Shown here: positions 10,930-21,639 of the stretch, piece by piece
How the letters are laid out: each line of letters starts with the position of its first letter
How positions within the stretch are numbered: the first letter of the stretch is position 1
DNA from: Notamacropus eugenii
Taxonomy: Eukaryota; Chordata; Mammalia; Diprotodontia; Macropodidae
Direction of reading: 5' to 3'
Length of the DNA: 64,000 bases
NCBI RefSeq assembly: GCF_028372415.1
Contig: NC_092875.1
Span: 32,816,817 to 32,880,816 of the forward strand
Made by a program: the position numbers and the translations under genes
The notes under the pieces: generated by a model
Told to the model about the DNA's origin: nothing
Database searches by the model: none
What the model saw: the letters and a program-made list of their open reading frames with translations, nothing else

Positions 10930-11372
10930 AGCAGATAACACACCAGTCTCAGAGTCAGGAAGACCTAAGTTCTAATCCTGCCTCTGATACTTACTGGTTT
11001 TGTAACTAACCCTGGAAACCATCAATTACCCTCCTGGGGACCGGGGCAACTCACTAGAACTCTAGATTGCAGAGAAGATGGCAGGTAGCTGTCTGCTTTG
11101 ATAGAGAGAATCTAGTAAAGGCAGCTAGGTGGTAGAGTGGATAAAGTGCTGGGCCTGGAATAAGGAAGACCAGTGTTCAAATCTGGCCTCAGACACTTAC
11201 AAGTTGTGTGACCCTGAGCCAATCACTTCACATCTGTCTGCCTCAGCTTCCTTATCCATAAAACGGGGATAATAATAGCACCTACCTCCCAGGATTGTGA
11301 GAATCAAATGACATGTTATTTGTAAAGTGCCTGACCACCTTAAATTACTACGTAATGTTAGCTATTGTTTTC
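10930..11372 (+). repeat. SINE fragment followed by a full tRNA-derived CORE SINE
   Basis: A partial copy lies at 10930-11010 ('gagtcaggaagacctaagttc'). A complete-looking copy lies at 11119-11370 ('aggcagctaggtggtagagt', 'tgttcaaatctggcctcag', 'tttgtaaagtgcc'). Confidence 0.78.
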
Positions 11373-11799
11373 CTCACTGGAAATTCTTCATATTATGAAG
11401 TTGCCGATCTCATCCTTCTCCTCATTATCCAGCACAGCACAGAGGAAAGAACGAAAGGTTTCGGAGTCAGGAAATCTGGGTTTTGACACATCAGTTTCCC
11501 CATCTCTAAAATGGGGATATAAATGTCATGAAATTTAAAGCACCAGAGAGGTGGGCACTATTTTTATACCCAGTCCCTGAAATCCCTTCTACGTCTCTCG
11601 AACTCCCTTTCCATGATGTGGTTACAAACACAAAAAATACCTGACTAAGGGGTACCAAGAGGGGGACAAGGCACTTAGCAAGGGGTTATTAGGAACTGGA
11701 AAGCCCTCTAACATCCCCACAGCAGAAGAAGGCTAGCTCTCTGTGGGTACTGCCCAAGAGCATTCCAGAGAACGACTGACGCAGACAGACCCTTTCGGC

Positions 11800-12228
11800 C
11801 AGGAGTGGGGAACCTGAAGCCTTGAGGCCATGTGAGGCCCTCTAGGTCCTCAAGTGCGGTCCTTTGACTGAATCCAAACTTCACAGAACAAATATCCTTA
11901 ATAAAAGGATTTGTTCTGGAAAACTTGGACTCAGATTTTCTTTTCTGTTTTGTTTTCCTTTCTCATGGTTTCTCCCATTTGTTACAATTCTTCTACGCAA
12001 CATGACTAATGTGAAAATGTGTTTAATAGGAATGTATGTGTAGAGCCCATATAAGATTGTATGTTGTCTTGGGGAGGGAGGGAGGAAGGAGGGGGAGAAA
12101 ATTTAAACCTTATGGAAGTGAATGTTGAAAACTAAAAATAAATTAAATAAAAAAAAAGACTTGGATTCAGTTAAAAGGCCACGCCCCAGGACCTAGCAGG
12201 CCTTGAGGCCGCAGGTTTCCCACCCCTG
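11800..12228. mobile_element. hAT MITE interrupted by an L1 3' end
   Basis: Terminal inverted repeats CAGGAGTGGGGAACCT... and ...TTTCCCACCCCTG bound a short hAT element of the same family as 13478-13672. An L1 tail (11935-12158) splits it. The element resumes at a repeated 12-mer, and without the L1 it would be about 195 bases, the size of its sister copy. Confidence 0.8.
11935..12158 (+). mobile_element. 5'-truncated L1 3' end (nested in hAT MITE)
   Basis: L1 3' UTR text ('gcaacatgactaatgtgaaa', 'cttggggagggagggagg', 'gttgaaaactaaaaataaat') ends in poly-A. The flanks acttggactcag (11923-11934) and acttggattcag (12159-12170) form a 12 bp target duplication with one mismatch. Confidence 0.82.
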
Positions 12229-12589
12229 CTTAGTCTTGGACCTCCACAAATCTCAGGATCCCAATTCTCTGGCCCCATCCTAAAAGGTCAAGAAGTTCAC
12301 AGCTTTCACTGGCTGCTATCGCCTCTGGAGCTGAGGGACTGGTGCAAGACCTGCTACCTACAACTGCCCAGTTCTGCTCCTTCCTGGGTCTACATCCTGG
12401 GTCACTGACCCAGAGGGCCAGGCCCCAAAAGGCTTAGAAAACACAGGTATCAGCACCTCCCCCAAGGATCCCAACCTCAAATAAGGCTTGTCATTCCACA
12501 GAATGTCCTTCCTACTGCCTCTCTGAATTTCTTTCCTTCCCATAAGGCTTTAAAACTCACAAAGTATTTTCCTGGGAAGTAGGTAGCCC

Positions 12590-12980
12590 CAAATCCTTAA
12601 TACTCTTTTACAGATGAGGAAACTGAGGGTCCCCAGAGAGACAGACAGTGAGAATTAAGAGGAAGAATTTGAACCCAGGTGTCTCCTGACTCCAAGTCTC
12701 CATCACAACGTCTTCTCATTGTGGCTTGTCTATGTTTTGGCTGTAGGTGTCCCTCTGTCTCCCTCACCAGCTGGCCCAGAAATCATTTCAACAAGAAGCA
12801 TTTACTGGTTGTGTGCAAGGCATTCAGCCAGGTCCTGGGAATCCAAAGGTAAAAACAAAAGGCCTGCCCTGAGACATTGGCAGAGAAGTAGACTGCAGGG
12901 TAGCTGGAGAGAGAGCCAATGGCTGGAAGGGCTGGGGAGATCAAAGAAGGCTGCCTGTAAGAAGAAGCTGTAGGGCAAAA
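12590..12980. repeat. MIR fragment and ancient dispersed repeat
   Basis: 'cagatgaggaaactgaggg' lies near 12611. 'tttcaacaagaagcatttactggttgtgtgcaaggc' begins another ancient repeat at 12786. No gene; the flanking 13000-13470 has nothing I can name. Confidence 0.5.
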
Positions 12981-13477
12981 GGTAGAAATACATTGCAGGC
13001 ATGGGGAGAGCCTCCACAGAGGGATAGAGATGGGAGAAGACATGCCAAGAATGACAGAAATGTTTTTCTTTTCATCCTACTCATAAGCACTCCCTCCCAG
13101 CACCTAAGACAATACTCCGACTACAGCAGATGCCCAAGAGTGCTGACGCCTGCTGCCCAGTGGCATCAGCAGCTCACCTCCTTCTCTGTCCTGCTTCAAG
13201 GGAGTCAGCAGAGTCTAACAGAATTGGTTCAGATCACAAAAATGCAGAGCAGTTGCCCAAGGCCCTTGATGATGGAGGCTAGAGGCAGATGGGTGCAGCC
13301 AGACAGCTCTGAGTACCTTTGATGTGCCAGACAGGGCATCCAAAGCCCTTCCAGAAAGTCAGTCCCTGCCTAGTCAGCTGTTCCCTCCCTGCTAAAGCCT
13401 CAAGGTAAACAACCCTCCCTCAGGTGCCTTCCTCCCAAGACTGCCTGGAGGGCAGAGGGCAGCAGTCCTAACCCTAC

Positions 13478-13672
13478 CAGGGGTGGGGAACCTGCAGCCT
13501 CCTCAAGGCCACATGTCCCTTGGGTGTGATCTTTTGACTGAGCCCAAGTTTTACAGAACAAATCTTTTTATTAAAGGGATTTGTTTGGTGAAGTTTGGAT
13601 TCAGTCAAAGGACAGCACTTGAGGACCTAGAGGGCCACATGTGGCCTTGAGGCTGCAGGCTCCCCACTCCTG
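13478..13672. mobile_element. hAT MITE, complete
   Basis: CAGGGGTGGGGAACCTGCAG at the left is mirrored by ctgcaggctccccactcctg at the right. The 195 bp element is palindromic at its ends with a central 'aaatctttttattaaaggga'. It is the same family as 11800-12228. The flanks share only cctac, so the 8 bp duplication has decayed or the ends are slightly misplaced. Confidence 0.82.
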
Positions 13673-14004
13673 CCTACATGAACACACAGGCCATAGAAGT
13701 GAGAAGGTGCTGCTGACCCCTGCCAACTTCATCACAAGTCACGGTGGGGAAACAACAATGATTTACCTTCCTTCAGTAATGAGTATGCTCTCACTGAGGG
13801 TGAGTGCAGACGAGCTGTGACCCGCTCCACTTCCAACATGAGCTAATTTGCCCCTCCTTAGGCAACTTGGTGGGTCTCCCTCCCAGGGGCTCACCATATG
13901 GGTGCCAAACTTGGTTCGAACAACCCATCAGCTTCACCCACTGCAGCTCCACCTCGCTGGGCTCAGAGCCCTTTCCACACCACCACATCTGGGGTGGGGG
14001 GGGC

Positions 14005-14520
14005 AGGGTAGTGTCTCCCTTCTATTTAATAACACCTACCTCAGAGAGTTGTATCAAATGAGATAATATTTGTAAAAGTGCTTAGCACAGACGATCAACT
14101 ACAATACACTTAGCTCATCTCAAAAATAAAAGACAATTCCAAAAGACTCATGATGGAAAATGCTACCCACATCCAGAAAAAGAACTGTGGAATCTGAATG
14201 CAGATCAAAGCACACTATTTTCACTGTTTTTTGCTTTTTTCTTTCTCATGGCTTTTTCCTTTGGTTCTGATTCTTCTTTCACAACATGAACAATGTGGAA
14301 ATATGTTTAATACGATCATACATGTATAGCCTATATCAGATTACATGCCATCTTTGGGAGAGGCGAAGGGAGGGAGGGAGAAACATTGGGAACTTGAAAT
14401 CTTATAAAGATGAATGCAGAAATGACACAATAAATAATTTCCAAACAAAGGTGCTTAGCAAGATGCCTGGCACCAGTAAGTACTACATAAATCCTTGTTT
14501 CCTACCTTCCTTCCTTCTAT
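14005..14520 (+). repeat. SINE tail, L1 3' UTR and L2-like end
   Basis: 14020-14100 is a CORE-SINE tail ('aatgagataatatttgtaaaag'). 14105-14445 is an L1 3' UTR ('cacatccagaaaaagaactg', 'catgtatagcctatatcag', 'gaacttgaaatctta'). 14450-14510 resembles an L2/MIR tail. Confidence 0.75.
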
Positions 14521-14939
14521 AGAGGCTTCAAGGTCTTCTCCAGCTGACATTCAACGCTCTCTGCACCCACCTCCCAATCTGTCCAAATCTGCTACAGCCA
14601 CTAACACTCACAGACTAATCAGAAGCTGAAGGAACCCTAGAGATGACTCAGTCCAAACCCCTTTGGTGAACTGAGAAGATCCAAAGGGAAGGGGAATAAA
14701 GACAAGGGACTCATCCAAGGTCTCAATGGGAGTCAGAGGTCAAGTCAGGACTAGAACTCAGACTCCAGACCTGGACTCTTCCTACTCATGTCTACTCCTG
14801 GGGCCAAAGATCTGAGCAAATCCAGGGGGGTAGATGTAAAGGAGGGATGGAGACGTGGGAGGGAAAAAAAGGGTAGAGATGGGGTTTTCAGGGGTTGAGC
14901 CTGATGGTGGCCTCATCTTTTGGGTATAAAAATTTCTGG

Positions 14940-15640
14940 CCTGGTAGTCAAGTTGGTGAGGGCAGGAACAACTATGAAAAGAGGCTGAAAACCAGTGAGG
15001 GTGGAAGGCAGGAATGATGGCCAGAGGGCCAAGTCTATGGGCTTTCAGAAATCCAGAGTCCTGGCCCCCATGGGTGGGAAAGGCAAGCAGTCACGGGTAG
15101 AGGGCTGGTCATACTGAAGGGGCTAGCCCATAGGGGCTGCCAGAAACCCAAAGCCCATGGGTGAGGGGAATGATTATGGGCTGAGGGCTGGCCAAGGCTG
15201 CTGGTGCTGCCAGGAAACCCGAATCCCAGCCCCACCAAGAGTGGAGACAAAAGAGATGATGGCCAGAGACCAAAGTCTATAGGGACACCCAAAAACCCAG
15301 AGTTTCAGCCCTGACAAGTGAGAAAAGCAGCGGTTATGGAAGGACTGGGGCCCACAGAAAGGACAAGTCTATAGGACCCTCCTGGCCACAATTTCCCTGG
15401 ATATGGGAAGAGGGCTCGTCAACGGCCCAACCCCTATGGTGGGGTCAGGGATGAGAAGGGGAATGTGTTTATGGTCGGAGAAAAAAGGCTGGTCTGTAGA
15501 GGCTGCCAGAAATCCAAATTCCTAATCCAGAGGTTCCATACAGAAGGCTGGAAACTCTGAATGGGCTAGAGCAGAGATGCTGCCAGAAAAATCTTGAAGT
15601 CCTGGCCCCCAAGGTAGGGATGAGCCCAGGGCCAGTTCAC
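14940..15640. repeat. Degenerate tandem repeat next to the PLBD2 promoter
   Basis: A core like 'agtctatagg-gctgccagaaa-ccca-agtcctggcccc' recurs near 15030, 15125, 15197, 15272, 15364, 15490 and 15565, with 70-125 base spacing and heavy divergence. It ends about 225 bases before exon 1's donor. Confidence 0.65.
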
Positions 15641-15864
15641 AAAGGCCTGGGGTCCCAAGTCTCGGTCCCCGAGACTTCCTAACCTGGCAGGGTCTAGCTG
15701 GGGAAGCTGGACATTATGTCAGAAGTCTGATCTGGGATAGCCGGGGCCCTCCCCAAACCCAGCCCAGCCCCCGCCCTGATCCCTTCGCCAGATCACAACT
15801 CCCTCCCCAGTCTGGGCCCCCAGTCTCGCCCCCTCCCAGTCCCGCCCCCGCCCCCGAACCTCAC

Positions 15865-16076
15865 CCGGTCTCGGCGATGGCGTTGGTGAGGTTGGCCCAG
15901 GCGATGGCCCCGGCCTCCCAGCCCTCCACCACGTTGAGCTGGCCCGTAGCCGAGTCCATCACCACCGATCTGGTCCTGGAGGGTGGCGGCGGCAGCGAAG
16001 GCTGGGGCAGGCTCAGCACCAGCACCAGCCCCAGCCCCAACGCCAGCCCCAGGGCCAGACAGCCGCCCTGATACAT
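15865..16076 (-). CDS. PLBD2: PLBD2 coding exon 1 (signal peptide and mature N-terminus)
   Basis: The chosen start is the ATG at 16076 (MYQGG...), followed by a leucine/glycine-rich hydrophobic run (residues 5-23) and a proline-rich stretch (24-32), which reads as a cleavable signal peptide. Then come RTRSVVMD, GQLNVVEG and AWANLTNAIAETG, the conserved N-terminal PLBD2 block. NLT (residues 62-64) is an N-glycosylation sequon shared with other mammalian PLBD2 proteins. The exon ends in ACC-GG before the donor GTGAGG (phase 2). The same frame is open upstream to a TAA at 16149-16151 but has no other ATG, only a GTG at 16118. The hydrophobic stretch differs from human in length and sequence, as is usual for signal peptides. 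The exon lies within a CpG island. Confidence 0.93.
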
Positions 16077-16108
16077 TGTAGCGACCGAGTCCGCGCCCGC
16101 TGCAACAT
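16013..16108 (-). other. Possible overlapping upstream ORF on PLBD2
   Basis: An ATG at 16108 (context gcaATGt) opens a 31-codon frame shifted relative to PLBD2 and ends at the TGA at 16013-16015, past the main start. It matters only if transcription begins upstream of 16108. Confidence 0.45.
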
Positions 16109-16113
16109 TGCCG

Positions 16114-16123
16114 CTCACGTGAC
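16114..16123. promoter_or_regulatory. CLEAR-type E-box (candidate TFEB/TFE3 site)
   Basis: CTCACGTGAC matches the CLEAR consensus GTCACGTGAC at 9 of 10 positions, with the palindromic core CACGTG at 16116-16121. It lies 39 bases upstream of the start codon, where this element is found in many lysosomal genes, and fits PLBD2's lysosomal role. Binding is inferred. Confidence 0.75.
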
Positions 16124-16134
16124 TCCCGAACCCA

Positions 16135-16180
16135 GGGCGGGGCCTCCCTTAAAGGGGCATGCCCCGCTCCTTTCAATTGG
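16135..16180 (-). promoter_or_regulatory. GC box and inverted CCAAT box
   Basis: gggcggggcc (16135-16144) is a GC box. attgg at 16176-16180 reads CCAAT on the gene's strand, 100 bases upstream of the ATG. No TATA box is seen, as expected for a CpG-island promoter. Confidence 0.65.
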
Positions 16181-16299
16181 CCCGGCCCGGAGTCCCCTCC
16201 TCTGCAGCCCCCGGGGCGCATCGGAAACTACCTCTAGGCACAAGAGTCCTGAGAACCTGTGTGGAAGTCCCCACTCAGCCAGACTGGCTACGACGTCCC

Positions 16300-16700
16300 C
16301 TTGGACAATTTGCTACTCTGGGCCTCAGTTTCCTCATCTGTCAAATGAGAAGGTCTGGACTATCAATAAACAAGCATTTATTAAGCCCCTACTGTGTGCC
16401 AACATCTCTAAGGTCCCTTCTAGCTCTGGTGAGGACTGATAGATACTATGCACCTGACTTGTACATCACACCCCATCTCTGGGCCTCAGTTTACTCCTCT
16501 GTAAAATGAAGGTGATGGCCCAGAGGGTCATTAAGGTCTCTTCCAGCTCTGACATTCTGGGTCTCTGGGTGCTGTGTGTCAATGGACACATTCCCTATAG
16601 GACTGAAGCTCTGCCTACCCCCTTTTTTCTCTGATATCCCCAGTGCCCAGCACATAGTAGGTGTGTATGGAATGCACTGCAGAAACCGGAAGCTCACCAC
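16300..16700. repeat. MIR-type fragments
   Basis: 'gcctcagtttcctcatctgt' occurs twice-like (16321, 16483). A short 'caagcatttattaagcccctactgtgtgcc' piece is wedged between MIR halves near 16368-16400. 'gcccagcacatagtaggtg' ends the stretch. Beyond it, 16700-17540 has no recognisable gene, only a MIR scrap near 17325-17345 and 17460-17520. Confidence 0.6.
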
Positions 16701-17540
16701 ATAATTGCAAACAGTCTACAAGTCCTGCCAGAAGCTCAGGAATCTGCCTCCAGGGCCTCCAAAGAAGTGGGGCCTCTGTGAACTCCAGACTCAAGGTTCC
16801 ATTGAAATGAAGTCTGGGCTTTCTAAATTAGCATTCTTAACAATCCTGACTCTAAGTGATCTAAGCTCTTCTGGCATTTTCTCTGGTGCTTTCCAAGGGA
16901 GAGGGGTAAAGCTCACCCATAATAAACGGAATTAAATTTTAATTTGTGTAAATTTAAAATAGGTAGAGACTTCAGAGGTAATGTGGGCAGGATTGTGCTC
17001 CTTACCTAAGGAAAATGCCAAAGTGTGTCTGTGCTTCTGCCTTGCCTTTGAAGCCTTGGAGACCTATGGGTCACTCTGAAGCAAAACAAGAGTCCTAAAA
17101 ATCCAAGAGCTAGGGCCCTAGCAAGCTCTGAGGCCCTCTGGAAAATGTTGTACTTCTTCATTACTGAAATCCTGCTCTGCTTACAACCTAGTGCTACTGA
17201 TTACCTTTGCAAACAAAAACCTGTACTTGTACCTTTGGCAAAGGACATAAAATCGATGGTTTCCTCTCCACTTCATACCCTATCCTTACACAACCTGGAT
17301 AGACAGCAATTACTAACCCTATTTTACAGATTAGGAAACTGAAACCTAAAGATGTCAAGTGACAAGGTGCAAAATTCACCCATATTTTTCCTGACTCTTT
17401 GCAATGGAGTAACACCACAGACTCTAGATGGGTGATTTGGAGATCAAATATACCATTCCCATTTTACAGATGAGGGACTTGGAGTCTAAGAAAGAGAGAA
17501 AGAACTTTCCCAAGATCACACACTCTTCTGTTTGAAAATA

Positions 17541-18292
17541 TCAGTCCAAAAAGGAACATGTTGGATGTTGGAGAGGATATTGGAAGACTCCACTGTTGGT
17601 GGGGCTGTGAGCTGATTCAGTCATTCTAGAGATCAATTTGGAACTATTCCAAAAGGGCTATTAAACTGTACCCTCCCTTTGATCCAGCAACATCACTGCT
17701 AGATCTGTATCTCAAAGACATCAGAAAAAAGGGAGAAAGGAACTATTTGTATAAAAATGTTTAGAGTAGCTTTTTTTGTGGTGGCTAAGAATTAGAAATC
17801 AAGGGATGGCTAAACAAGCTGTGGCACAGGATTGTAATAATGGACTATTATTGTGCTGTAAGAAATGACAAACAGGATGATTTCAGAAAAACCTTGGAAG
17901 ACTTACATGAACTGACACAAAGTGAAATGAGCAGAACCAGGAGAACATTGTACCCAGTAACAGCAATATGGTTAGATGAAGAGCTGTGAATGACTTAGCT
18001 ATTCTCAGCTAAGACAACCCCAAAGGACTAATGATAAAGCATACTATCTGCCTTCAGAGAAAGAACTGATATTGATTAAGGACAGACTAAAGGATGCTAT
18101 TTTTCACTTTCTTTTCTTTTTCTTTTACTTGAGTCTTCTTGCACAAAATGACCAATATGGAAATGTTTCACATAATTGCATATGTATAACCTGTATCTAC
18201 TTGCTTACCACCTCAGGGAGGAGGGAGGGGAGAGAGGAATAGAATTTGGAACCCAAAACTTTAAATAAACATGTTTAAAAAATTAAAAAGGG
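17541..18292 (+). repeat. L1, 3' end of ORF2 and 3' UTR
   Basis: It has the wording of L1 ORF2's last exon-like region ('ggtggggctgtgagctgatt', 'tgatccagcaacatcactg', 'gagcagaaccaggagaaca') followed by the UTR and an A-rich end. The frame is broken throughout. Confidence 0.85.
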
Positions 18293-18547
18293 AGTGACAG
18301 TGCCTGGATCTCCCCTTTGGGATCAGTGGCTGAGAGACAGGCAAGCAAGCTGAGTTTGCCCAGAGTTTAATTTGTCATACCGTCCATCATTGTTAATGTC
18401 CTTCCCAAGGTTTTCCTGGTTTAAGATTTATTTAGTAGCTATACCCTTAAGAAATATCTTCTTGCTTGCTACATAAAGCAGGGTTTATGACATCAGAATA
18501 CATCAGGGGCAAGAGGTCTCATTGCATTGCCCTAGTGAGAAAAAAAA

Positions 18548-18757
18548 AGTAACTAGATAGATGGTACAGTGAATAGATGTCTTCCTGAGTTCAAATCCGG
18601 CCTCAGACACTTACTAGCTGTGTGATCCTGGGCAAGTCACTTCACTCTATTTGTCACTGTTTGCTCAACTGTAAAATGAGCTGGAGAAGGAAATAGCAAA
18701 CCACTCCAGTGTCTTTGCCAAGAAAACCCCAAATGGGGTCATTAAGAGTACAAGAAA
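18548..18757 (+). repeat. tRNA-derived SINE with RTE-type tail
   Basis: 'gagttcaaatccggcctcag', 'gagctggagaaggaaatag' and 'ccaaatggggtcattaagag' follow the family consensus seen at 7317. Confidence 0.8.
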
Positions 18758-18759
18758 AA

Positions 18760-19420
18760 GTAGACTTCTTAGTCTTTCTCCCATCCCCACCATAGCTATT
18801 GACTATCCTTCCTGAACCATTCAATGGAAAACATCCCCAGCCATTTGTTTGTTTTATAGTGATCATTGGCTGAGAGGATGGATTCTGTTTAAAGGACCTG
18901 GTCCAACCAGAGAAGGCATAAACTCCCTGAGACTGGGACTGACCTGGAAATAGAATCTTATACTTGGAAGGTATCTTGGAAGCTAAGAAGGTGAACACAA
19001 TTGCTTTCTACGACATATTCTTGATAGGTGGTCATCCACCTGGAATCCGGTCAGTGAACGGGATGCTAATATCTTTGGAGGTTACAGCTCTCATTTTTAG
19101 GAAGGGAATTTTGTTTGTTTGTTTGTTTGTTTCTCTGGACTTCCAGCCTTAAATCTAATTCAGCAACTCTACACCCTGCTGAGCTTATTTCTTCCTTCTG
19201 TCTCTAAACAGACAATCGAACATTTATTCTGAGCATTTCTTAAATGCTAACTATGCAGACATGACTGAAAATGACTAAAACAAGAAAAGTATAATGTGCC
19301 AGGCATTGGACTAAGCCCTGGGAGTACCAAGAAAGACCAGAAAATAAAAAATAATAACCATACACACAAGGAATTCACAGTCTAATGGGAAGAAGACATA
19401 GAAATCAATTGGTTGGTTGT
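18760..19420. other. Non-coding stretch with an ancient repeat
   Basis: 18760-19285 has no feature I recognise apart from (gttt)n near 19110-19130. 19290-19400 is the ancient 'gtgccaggcattggactaag...ttcacagtctaatggg' repeat. Confidence 0.5.
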
Positions 19421-19424
19421 GGTC

Positions 19425-20815
19425 CTTCTTAATCAGAAGACAAAGATGACATCACTCTGTTGGACTCAAGGTATAATGTGTCTAACTGTAGCTGATCCAA
19501 CCAACATGAGCTTGGAAAGCTCTGCCACAGGTCAGACACAAATAGTCCACCTGAACATTTGGAGTGGAGATGGCTAAACTTGCACATCTCATGTTTCTTT
19601 TGAGCTACTGCAATTCTGCCTCAATCACAGAGCACAGTGCCATCTTTGATGTAGGCACACCACACTAAGTGGTCCTATGCCAGTGTCTTCCATGTCTTAC
19701 AATTGATTCCACAGTTCTTCAGAGAGATGTAGAGAGTGTCCTTATATCGCTTCTTCTGACCTCCATGTTAGCACTTGCCTTGTGTGAGTTCTCCATGAAA
19801 TAGACTTTTAAGCAAATGCACATTTGGCATTCGAACAACGTGGCCAGCCCATCAGAGTTGCACTCTCTGAAACATAATTTGAATGCTTGGCAGTGTAGTT
19901 CAAGCAAGGACCTCAGTGTCTGGTACCTTATCCTGCCAGGTGACCTTCAGAATCTTCCTAAGACAGTGATTCAGTTTCCTTGCATGGTGCTCGTAGACTG
20001 TCCATGTTTCACGACCATACAACAATGAGGTCAGCGCAACAACTCTGTAGGCCTTCAATTTGGTAATCAGTCTAGTATTTCCAAAACACAGAGCTAGCTC
20101 TGGTAATGCATGCATCAAACTCGTCATATACATGTACATGCCTGGAAAGTATACTGCCAAGGTAAGTGAACTTACCCACAACATTCAACAGTCTCCATTT
20201 GCAGTAATCAATGGTTCCACATATGGATGGTGTGGTGCTGGCTGGTGGAGAACCTCTGTTTTCTTGGTGTTATTGTCAGGCCAAAATTAGCACAAACAGC
20301 AGGAGAATAAATTCATACTCTATTGCATCACAGTCTCAGAGGCTGCATTGAGTGCACAATCACCTGTGAACAAAAAGTCACACACCAGCTCTCTCTCCAC
20401 TTTAGTCTTGGTTTGTAGCTTTTTCTTTTTAATTTTTGGAGGCAATCGGGGTTAAGTGACTTGCCCACTGTCACATAGTGTCTGAGGCTAGCTTTGAACT
20501 TAGGTCCCGCTGACTCCAGGGTCCGTGCTCTATCCATCTAACTGTCTCGTCTTTTCAAGTTAAATTATTTACCATCAGTGTGGTAGTTGACCTTGATGTT
20601 GTTTTCCTCCTCATTGAAGTGTCTGACAATGTCCCTGAAAACATCATACTAAAAGGCATGGGAGAAAGTACACTGCTTCGCTCCACTGATGATGGGAAAG
20701 TGCTGGAGCATCATCTATTATCCAGAACTGTACAAGTATGCCATCATGAAAACGACATACGATACCGATGAACTTCTCTGGGCAACCAAATTTTACCATG
20801 ATCTTCCAGAATACT
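19425..20815 (-). mobile_element. RTE-clade LINE, 3' part, degenerate
   Basis: The minus-strand frames keep pieces of the C-terminal reverse-transcriptase region: [21 protein letters not shown], then HARKLNH and the motif [12 protein letters not shown]. Stops and frameshifts break it. A short SINE (20420-20553) is inserted in it. The 3' end at 19425 carries the tail shared with the SINEs at 3508 and 5125. A longer relative lies at 39918-41876. Confidence 0.8.
20420..20553 (-). repeat. tRNA-derived SINE nested in the RTE LINE
   Basis: A T-rich head leads into 'ggaggcaatcggggttaagt', 'gactccagggtccgtgctct' and 'atccatctaactgtct'. The LINE text resumes after it. Confidence 0.75.
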
Positions 20816-20837
20816 TAGTTACCTACTACGTAAACAA

Positions 20838-21075
20838 AGAGGCCCCTCAGTGGCTCAGTAGAGGGCTGGAAGGTTAAGCCTGGTTTCAAATTCTACCTCA
20901 GATACATAGGAGCTGTGACCATGAGTGAGTCATTTCACCTCCCTCTGCCTCAGTTTCTTCAGTAAATATAAAATGGGGGTAATACTAGTACCTGCTTTCC
21001 AGGGTTGTAGTGAATATCCAATGAAATAATATTTGTAAAGTGCTTAGCATAGTGCCTGGTACATTATACACATAC
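20838..21075 (+). repeat. CORE/MIR-type SINE
   Basis: 'gtttcaaattctacctcag', 'ctgcctcagtttcttcagt', 'atttgtaaagtgcttagca'. Confidence 0.7.
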
Positions 21076-21360
21076 ATACAAACATATATATGTATACATA
21101 TATGTACATACAAATGCACACAAATCTGCATATTTTGTGTGTATGTTAAATGCCTAAATTATTGTATATATACGTTAGTATATTAAATATAATGTGAAAA
21201 TATAATAATATAATAAATACAGTAATATAATATAATCATACATTATTATAATTATATGATATAAAATATATTTTATACATTATATTTATATATAAAATGT
21301 GGATATAATAAAGAATAATTGCGTATGAATATTATATATATAAAACTGTATAAATGTGTA
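21064..21360. repeat. AT-rich low-complexity block
   Basis: TATA/CATA-type dinucleotide-rich sequence of about 300 bases; probably a decayed microsatellite growing from the adjoining SINE's tail. Confidence 0.75.
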
Positions 21361-21639
21361 TTGCTTCTCTACACAGACACAGAACAAATCCAAACCTTCT
21401 TCCACCTAAAAGCCCTTTGGATGTAGAAGATGGTTATATTACCCCCAAGTCTTTTCTCCTCCAGGTTAAATATCCCCAGCTAGTCCTAATACTGTATAAT
21501 GTCAATATCTTTTAGTCATCATGACTGTTTGCCCCAAGATGTTGTCTGACGTATCAATGTCCTGACTAAATTATAGGACTCAAAACTAATGAGGTCTGAT
21601 GGGCAAAGGACAGGGGGGTTATCAGTCAATGAGTCCATC

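Larger units (their letters stand above)
377..16076 (-). other. PLBD2: PLBD2 gene, 5' part (coding exons 1-4 and introns 1-3)
   Basis: Four exons on the minus strand join in one reading frame (212+94+159+101 coding bases, 188 codons plus 2 bases). Their translation follows mammalian PLBD2 (phospholipase B-like 2, p76) from the signal peptide through the N-terminal alpha/beta region. Introns are 12607, 1473 and 1054 bases, all GT-AG. PLBD2 is a soluble, mannose-6-phosphate-sorted lysosomal protein of the Ntn-hydrolase fold; a physiological substrate is not firmly established. The self-cleavage site and nucleophilic cysteine are encoded by later exons beyond base 1, so this is a partial gene truncated by the window edge, not a pseudogene: no stop or frameshift interrupts the four exons. 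The 48 kb upstream holds no recognisable neighbour gene. Confidence 0.95.
15740..16215. promoter_or_regulatory. PLBD2: CpG island over PLBD2 exon 1
   Basis: GC-rich, CpG-rich sequence in an otherwise CpG-poor window covers exon 1, the 5' flank and the start of intron 1. This marks a housekeeping-type promoter reading leftwards. Confidence 0.85.

Noticed and set aside
13470..13680. 8 bp target duplication around the hAT MITE
   Set aside because: The flanks share only a five-base word in shifted position.
15793..16221. 142-codon frame on the minus strand over the CpG island
   Set aside because: It is an alternate frame of PLBD2 exon 1, open because of GC richness.
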